This document shows, piece by piece, positions 60,431 through 64,000 of a DNA stretch of 64,000 bases. Under the pieces are notes generated by a model, which was not told the origin of the DNA, did no database searches, and worked only from the letters and a program-made list of their open reading frames with translations. The stretch is taken from the NCBI RefSeq assembly GCF_900240305.1, contig NZ_LT964854.1, forward strand, positions 930,001-994,000, written 5' to 3'. Position 1 is the stretch's first letter; the number at the start of each line of letters is the position of its first letter. This DNA is from Ottowia massiliensis (GTDB lineage: Bacteria > Pseudomonadota > Gammaproteobacteria > Burkholderiales > Burkholderiaceae_C). A program made the position numbers and the translations under genes.

Positions 60431-62050
60431 ATGCCGCCCCTTGCGCCTTCCGTTGATTCAGCTTTTTCTGGCAGCCAGCCCGCCGCGCCACGCCAGGCAT
60501 GGTGGCAAATGGCGGCGCTGGCGTGCCTGCTCTGGGCATGGATGTCCACCGTGGCCAATGGCAATCTGGACAGCCAGTTCGACATGCTGGAGAACTACGC
60601 CTGGTCGCAATCTTTCCGCTGGGGCACGCACAAGCACCCGCCGCTATTTGCCTGGGTGGTGGGCGCGTGGTTCGCGGTGTTCCCTCAAACGGACTGGGCC
60701 TACCGCCTGCTTTCGTACGCCAATGTCTGGGTGGCGCTGGCCGGAGTGGCGGCGCTGGGCCGCCGCCTAGGGCTGGGAACGCTGGCGCAATGGGGGGCGC
60801 TGCTGCTGCTGTGGAGCTTTCCCTACACCACGCTGGCGGGCAAGTTCAACGCCAACAGCCAGCTTCTGCCGTTGTGGCCGTGGACAGCGGCGCTGCTGCT
60901 GGCCAGCTGGCGCGCCAGCGGCTGGCGCGGCGGCTGCGCCAGCGTCTTGCTGGGCCTGCTGGCAGCCGCCTGCATGCTGGGCAAGTACTACAGCGGCGTC
61001 TTCCTGGCGGGCCTGCTGGCGCCTGTTTTTTTGCACCCGCAGGGGCGGCGCTGGCTGCTCACGCCCCGGCCCTGGCTGGCGCTGGCCGTGTTCGCGCTGG
61101 CGCTGTGGCCGCATCTGGACTGGGTGGCGCAACATGGCTGGGCCACGCTGGCCTACGCGGCCGACCAGAACGGCGGCCAGACGGTATGGCGTCACGTGCT
61201 GCGCTTCGCGCTCTCGCCCCTGCTGTACTGGCTGCCCGCCTGGCTTGCGCTGTGCCTGGCGCACGCCGCAGCCGGGCGGCGCGAGGCCGGCGGCTGGCGG
61301 AGCGCGGCAGTCCGCGCGGCCTGGCAAAGCTGGCGCCCGCAAGGCTGGGGCGACACGCTGTTCTGGCTGGCTTTCGCCCCCTGGGCGCTCACATTGGGCT
61401 TTGGCGTGGCGGGCGTGGCGGAGCTGTCCATCCCCTGGGCCATACCCATCGGCTATGCCTTTTCTCTGCTATGGCTGCGCAATTTGCGCGCGCTGGACGC
61501 AGCGGCGCTGAACACGGCGCTGGCGCGCCTGCAACGCGCCTGGTGGCCCGCGCTGGCCGTGGCGCTGGCGCTGGCGCTGGGCGTGGCCGCCTTCAGGGCG
61601 CTCACGGGGCAGGCCGACTACTACCGCCCCTCGCGAGAAGCGGCGCAAGCCATCGTGCAGGACTGGCAGGCCCGCCATCCTGGCCAGCCCCTGCACTGGG
61701 CAGGCGGCGAATGGGCGGAAAACGCCATGCTCGCCTTTTACGCACAGCCCCATCTGCACACCGTGCCCGGCCTGCCTGACAGCCTGCCCGCGCGCCTGAC
61801 CTGGCCTGGCCCCTGGCAAAGCCTCAATGGCCTGCTGCTTTGCCCGCTGGGGCCGCTTTCACAGGCTCCGCAGCCTGCCGCCGTGCCAGCCACCCAATGC
61901 GTGGCGCAAGCGCAAGCCTGGCTGGCCGCGCGCGGCCAGCCCGCCGCGCCGCGCGTACTGACCGCGCAGCGCCACGGCTGGGCCTTTCCCCGCGCCATGC
62001 CGTTCGCCTACGCGGTGTTTGACGTGCCTGCGGCAACGCCCGCCCCCTGA
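60431..62050 (+). CDS. GT39-type (ArnT/PMT-like) membrane glycosyltransferase
   Basis: About 539 residues with a periplasm-facing first loop and ten or so membrane segments. The first loop holds the motif DSQFDMLENYAWSQSFRWGT followed by HKHPPLFAWVV, matching the ArnT/PMT-2 pattern with an acidic catalytic residue (DMLE) and HPP. Such enzymes use a polyprenyl-phosphate sugar as donor and act on lipid A or other outer-leaflet acceptors. The C-terminal 140 residues are soluble. The frame is open upstream to a GTG at 60305; I prefer the ATG at 60431 but no clear Shine-Dalgarno decides it. The acceptor is unknown. Confidence 0.82.
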   Translation: MPPLAPSVDSAFSGSQPAAPRQAWWQMAALACLLWAWMSTVANGNLDSQFDMLENYAWSQSFRWGTHKHPPLFAWVVGAWFAVFPQTDWAYRLLSYANVWVALAGVAALGRRLGLGTLAQWGALLLLWSFPYTTLAGKFNANSQLLPLWPWTAALLLASWRASGWRGGCASVLLGLLAAACMLGKYYSGVFLAGLLAPVFLHPQGRRWLLTPRPWLALAVFALALWPHLDWVAQHGWATLAYAADQNGGQTVWRHVLRFALSPLLYWLPAWLALCLAHAAAGRREAGGWRSAAVRAAWQSWRPQGWGDTLFWLAFAPWALTLGFGVAGVAELSIPWAIPIGYAFSLLWLRNLRALDAAALNTALARLQRAWWPALAVALALALGVAAFRALTGQADYYRPSREAAQAIVQDWQARHPGQPLHWAGGEWAENAMLAFYAQPHLHTVPGLPDSLPARLTWPGPWQSLNGLLLCPLGPLSQAPQPAAVPATQCVAQAQAWLAARGQPAAPRVLTAQRHGWAFPRAMPFAYAVFDVPAATPAP

Positions 62051-62129
62051 AAAGACAAGCCAGGCTGCACTCACAAGATGAGCCAATCAGAGAGGTCATG
62101 AACACCTGCCTGCGCAGTCTCTGCTGAAC

Positions 62130-62160
62130 CCTTTAGCTATGGTTTTTGATAGCAAGCCCC
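62130..62160 (-). repeat. Partial repeat copy (one arm only)
   Basis: GCTATGGTTTTTGATAGC makes a 5-bp hairpin that resembles the GCTAT...GGAGC arm of the dispersed family. The remainder of the element is missing. It lies between the GT39 gene and pgpA. Confidence 0.35.
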
Positions 62161-62176
62161 TTCATCCGCCCCTGCC

Positions 62177-62815
62177 ATGACCGAGCCTGACCGCAACGCC
62201 GAGCCGCCACAACGATTGGAACAACTGGATCGCCTGCGCGAGCTGGCGTGCAGGCGCGAAAGCGCACGCGAAGCAGGCAATGCCCCCCCGCCCGCCGCCC
62301 GCCCCGGCTGGCGCTTTTTGCGGCATCCGGCACACTGCATCGCCCTGGGCTTTGGCTCCGGGCTGGCGCCCGTGGCAGCGGGCACGGCAGGCACGCTGTG
62401 GGCCTGGGGCGTTTGGGCCTGGCTGATCGCGCCCTGGCTGTCAGCGCCCGCGCAAGGGGCGCTGGCAGCAGCGGCGCTGCCGCTGGGATGGTGGGCCTGC
62501 GCGGTGACGGCGCGCAAGCTGGGCCAGCCTGATCCGCGCGCTATCGTGTGGGATGAAGTGGCCGCTTTCTGGCTGGTGCTCTGGCTCATTCCTGCGGCCT
62601 GGGGCTGGGCTTCTCAAGCCGTGGCCTTCGCGCTGTTCCGCTTGTTTGACGCTGCCAAGCCCGGCCCCGTGCGCTGGGCCGATCAGCTCTTTCATGACCG
62701 GGGCGGCTGGCTGGGCGCGCTGGGCATCATGCTGGATGACCTGGTGGCCGCTGCCTGCACCTTGCTGGCTGTGGCGCTGGCCGCGCGCGCAGGCTGGCTG
62801 CCGTTGCACGTGTGA
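62177..62815 (+). CDS. pgpA: Phosphatidylglycerophosphatase A
   Basis: A 212-residue inner-membrane phosphatase that turns phosphatidylglycerophosphate into phosphatidylglycerol. The family motifs are intact: GSGLAPVAAGTAGTLWAWGV, IVWDEVAAFWLVLW, FRLFDAAKPGPVRWADQLF and GIMLDDLVAAACTLL. The N-terminal 50 residues are a basic/Glu extension before the conserved domain, so the true start could be later. It lies between the GT39 gene and a ferric-reductase-like gene on the same strand. Confidence 0.93.
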   Translation: MTEPDRNAEPPQRLEQLDRLRELACRRESAREAGNAPPPAARPGWRFLRHPAHCIALGFGSGLAPVAAGTAGTLWAWGVWAWLIAPWLSAPAQGALAAAALPLGWWACAVTARKLGQPDPRAIVWDEVAAFWLVLWLIPAAWGWASQAVAFALFRLFDAAKPGPVRWADQLFHDRGGWLGALGIMLDDLVAAACTLLAVALAARAGWLPLHV

Positions 62816-62847
62816 GGCTGCGCGTGCAGCTTGGGGCTTTTGCCTTC

Positions 62848-62938
62848 ATTTTGCTCCTCTATCCATAGCATAATGTCCTGGTAGATATTGCGCGACCGGT
62901 TATTTAAGGCCCTTTGATTAGCTCCTTTTTTTGATGCC
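62848..62938 (-). repeat. Dispersed intergenic repeat, minus orientation (clear copy)
   Basis: TTTTGCTCCTCTATCCATAG, core CATAATGTCCTGGTAGATAT, TGCGCGACCGG, right end CCCTTTGATTAGCTCCTTTT. It lies between pgpA and the ferric-reductase-like gene. Confidence 0.9.
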
Positions 62939-63084
62939 AATGCAGCCTCTGCTGCGGATGCTCCGCCCAGTGGCGGCGCTGCGCCCGAGCTTTACCTGCG
63001 CTTGACGGGAAGCCGCGAGAATCCGCGCCTTTCCGGGCTTTGCCCAGGCGGCCTTCTGCGGCGGCCTTTCTCTTTTTTCCCGCC

Positions 63085-64000
63085 ATGAAAAACATCCGCA
63101 TCGCCCTTTGGGCCGTTTTGCTGGGCCTGACGGGCCTGTGGCTGCTGGCCGATACGCTGTGGCCGCAGCCGTTTCACTACTTCACCTTCCGCTCGGTGGC
63201 CGTGCAGTGGACGGGGGTGCTGGCCATTGGAGCGATGAGCGTCATCCTCGTGCTGGCCGCGCGCCCGGCCTGGGCCGAGCGCTGGCTGGACGGGCTGGAC
63301 AAGTCCTACCGCCTGCACAAATGGCTGGGCATTGCGGCGCTGGCCGCTTCGGTGGCGCACTGGTGGCTGGCGCTGGGCACCAAGTGGATGGTGGGCTGGG
63401 GCTGGCTGGTGCGCCCCGAGCGCGGGCCGCGCCCGAAGGTGACCGATCCGGTTCAGCTGTGGTTCAACAGCCAGAAAGGGCTGGCCGATACGCTGGGCGA
63501 ATGGGCCTTTTACGGCGGCGCGGCGCTCATCGTGCTGGCGCTCATCAAGCGCTTTCCCTACCGCTGGTTTGCCAAAACGCACACGCTGCTGGCGGTGGCG
63601 TATCTGGCGCTGGTGTATCACTCGGTGATTCGCACGCGCTTTGCCTACTGGGCGCAGCCGGTGGGCTGGGTGGAGGCGGCGCTGATGCTCGCTGGCAGCG
63701 TGGCAGCGCTGATGGTGCTGGCCGGCCGCGTGGGCGCAAAGCGCCGGGTGCAGGCCACGGTGCAGGCCGCCGACTGGCTGGCACCCATACAGACGCTGCG
63801 CATGCGGCTGGCCGTGCCGCCAGGCTGGGCGGGGCACGCACCGGGGCAGTTCGCCTTTGTTTCTTTCAGCCGCGCCGAAGGGGCGCACCCGTACACCATC
63901 GCCTCGGCGTGGGACGGGCAGCGGCGCGAAATCACCCTTCTCGTCAAGGCCCTGGGCGACTACACCAGCCGCCTGCACGAGTGGCTGCGCCCGGGGCAGC
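63085..64000 (+). CDS. Ferric-reductase-like transmembrane flavocytochrome, 5' part
   Basis: 305 residues visible, running off the window. About six membrane segments form a ferric-reductase-like domain; haem-binding His pairs are suggested by YRLHKWLGIAALAASVAHWW and FAKTHTLLAVAYLALVYHSV. An FAD-binding domain of the ferredoxin-reductase type begins near residue 225 (LRMRLAVPPGWAGHAPGQFA and HPYTIASAWD, the FAD-contact motif). Members of this family pass electrons from NAD(P)H across the membrane, for iron reduction or other electron transfer. The start at 63085 (MKNIRIALWAVLLGL) gives a normal first membrane segment. The NAD(P)H-binding part lies beyond the window. Confidence 0.85.
   Translation, partial: MKNIRIALWAVLLGLTGLWLLADTLWPQPFHYFTFRSVAVQWTGVLAIGAMSVILVLAARPAWAERWLDGLDKSYRLHKWLGIAALAASVAHWWLALGTKWMVGWGWLVRPERGPRPKVTDPVQLWFNSQKGLADTLGEWAFYGGAALIVLALIKRFPYRWFAKTHTLLAVAYLALVYHSVIRTRFAYWAQPVGWVEAALMLAGSVAALMVLAGRVGAKRRVQATVQAADWLAPIQTLRMRLAVPPGWAGHAPGQFAFVSFSRAEGAHPYTIASAWDGQRREITLLVKALGDYTSRLHEWLRPGQ

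Overview
This 64 kb window is chromosomal DNA from a betaproteobacterium of the order Burkholderiales, most likely family Comamonadaceae. The case rests on the gene orders (ispE–tRNA-Gln–prs–rplY; ilvI–ilvH–ilvC; pilS–pilR beside ccsA and ffh), the general family flavour of the proteins, high GC content outside the ribosomal genes, and an intergenic repeat that resembles one I associate with Comamonadaceae. The genus cannot be fixed from the sequence. The DNA is a draft assembly: there is an 11-base N gap at 53410-53420 flanked by sequence that looks like sequencing adapter.

Layout. 1-4.8 kb: a tightly overlapping minus-strand operon with a secreted trypsin-like protease, an FHA-domain membrane protein and a TPR/SPINDLY O-GlcNAc transferase interrupted by two nonsense codons. 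5-8.3 kb: ahpC and ahpF peroxide defence and a small cytochrome c. 8.6-11.4 kb: ispE, tRNA-Gln, prs, rplY. 12.2-17.8 kb: a single 1853-residue AAA+ protein of the kind databases call 'DNA repair ATPase'. 18-25 kb: a loose accessory stretch with a porin, an SDR oxidoreductase, a DUF2726 protein, a YpfJ-like zinc peptidase, a decayed IS5-type transposase, an unrecognised protein and long non-coding gaps. 25.2-32.2 kb: ampD, pilR, pilS, a PP0621-type protein, a CcsA/YpjD-type membrane protein and divergent ffh. 32.2-33.6 kb: one IS element with both ends present, lying against an older decayed IS. 33.7-42.7 kb: tRNA-fMet and the alpha and spc ribosomal protein operons (rplN to rplQ), visibly richer in A+T than the rest. 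42.8-49.9 kb: glpD, trpE–chorismate mutase–trpG, gph, a CnoX-like thioredoxin, purE. 50.1-56.1 kb: cell-surface glycan genes (a WecA/MraY-type transferase and a methyltransferase–GT2–GT4 polyprotein cut by the assembly gap) and a small membrane protein. 56.3-60.2 kb: ilvI–ilvH–DUF4282–ilvC. 60.4-64 kb: a GT39-type transferase, pgpA and the start of a ferric-reductase-like flavocytochrome.

The strongest non-genic signal is a dispersed intergenic repeat of about 85-95 bp, with a core reading CACTAGGACAT...GCTAT in one orientation. I count about fifteen full, divergent or partial copies, roughly one per 4 kb, none in the ribosomal region. It has at least two sequence subtypes, and its orientation bias changes between the left and right parts of the window. 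Other points of note are the protease–FHA–SPINDLY operon, the giant AAA+ protein, trpDC missing from the trp cluster, infA missing between secY and rpmJ, and an initiator tRNA 21 nt downstream of rplQ.
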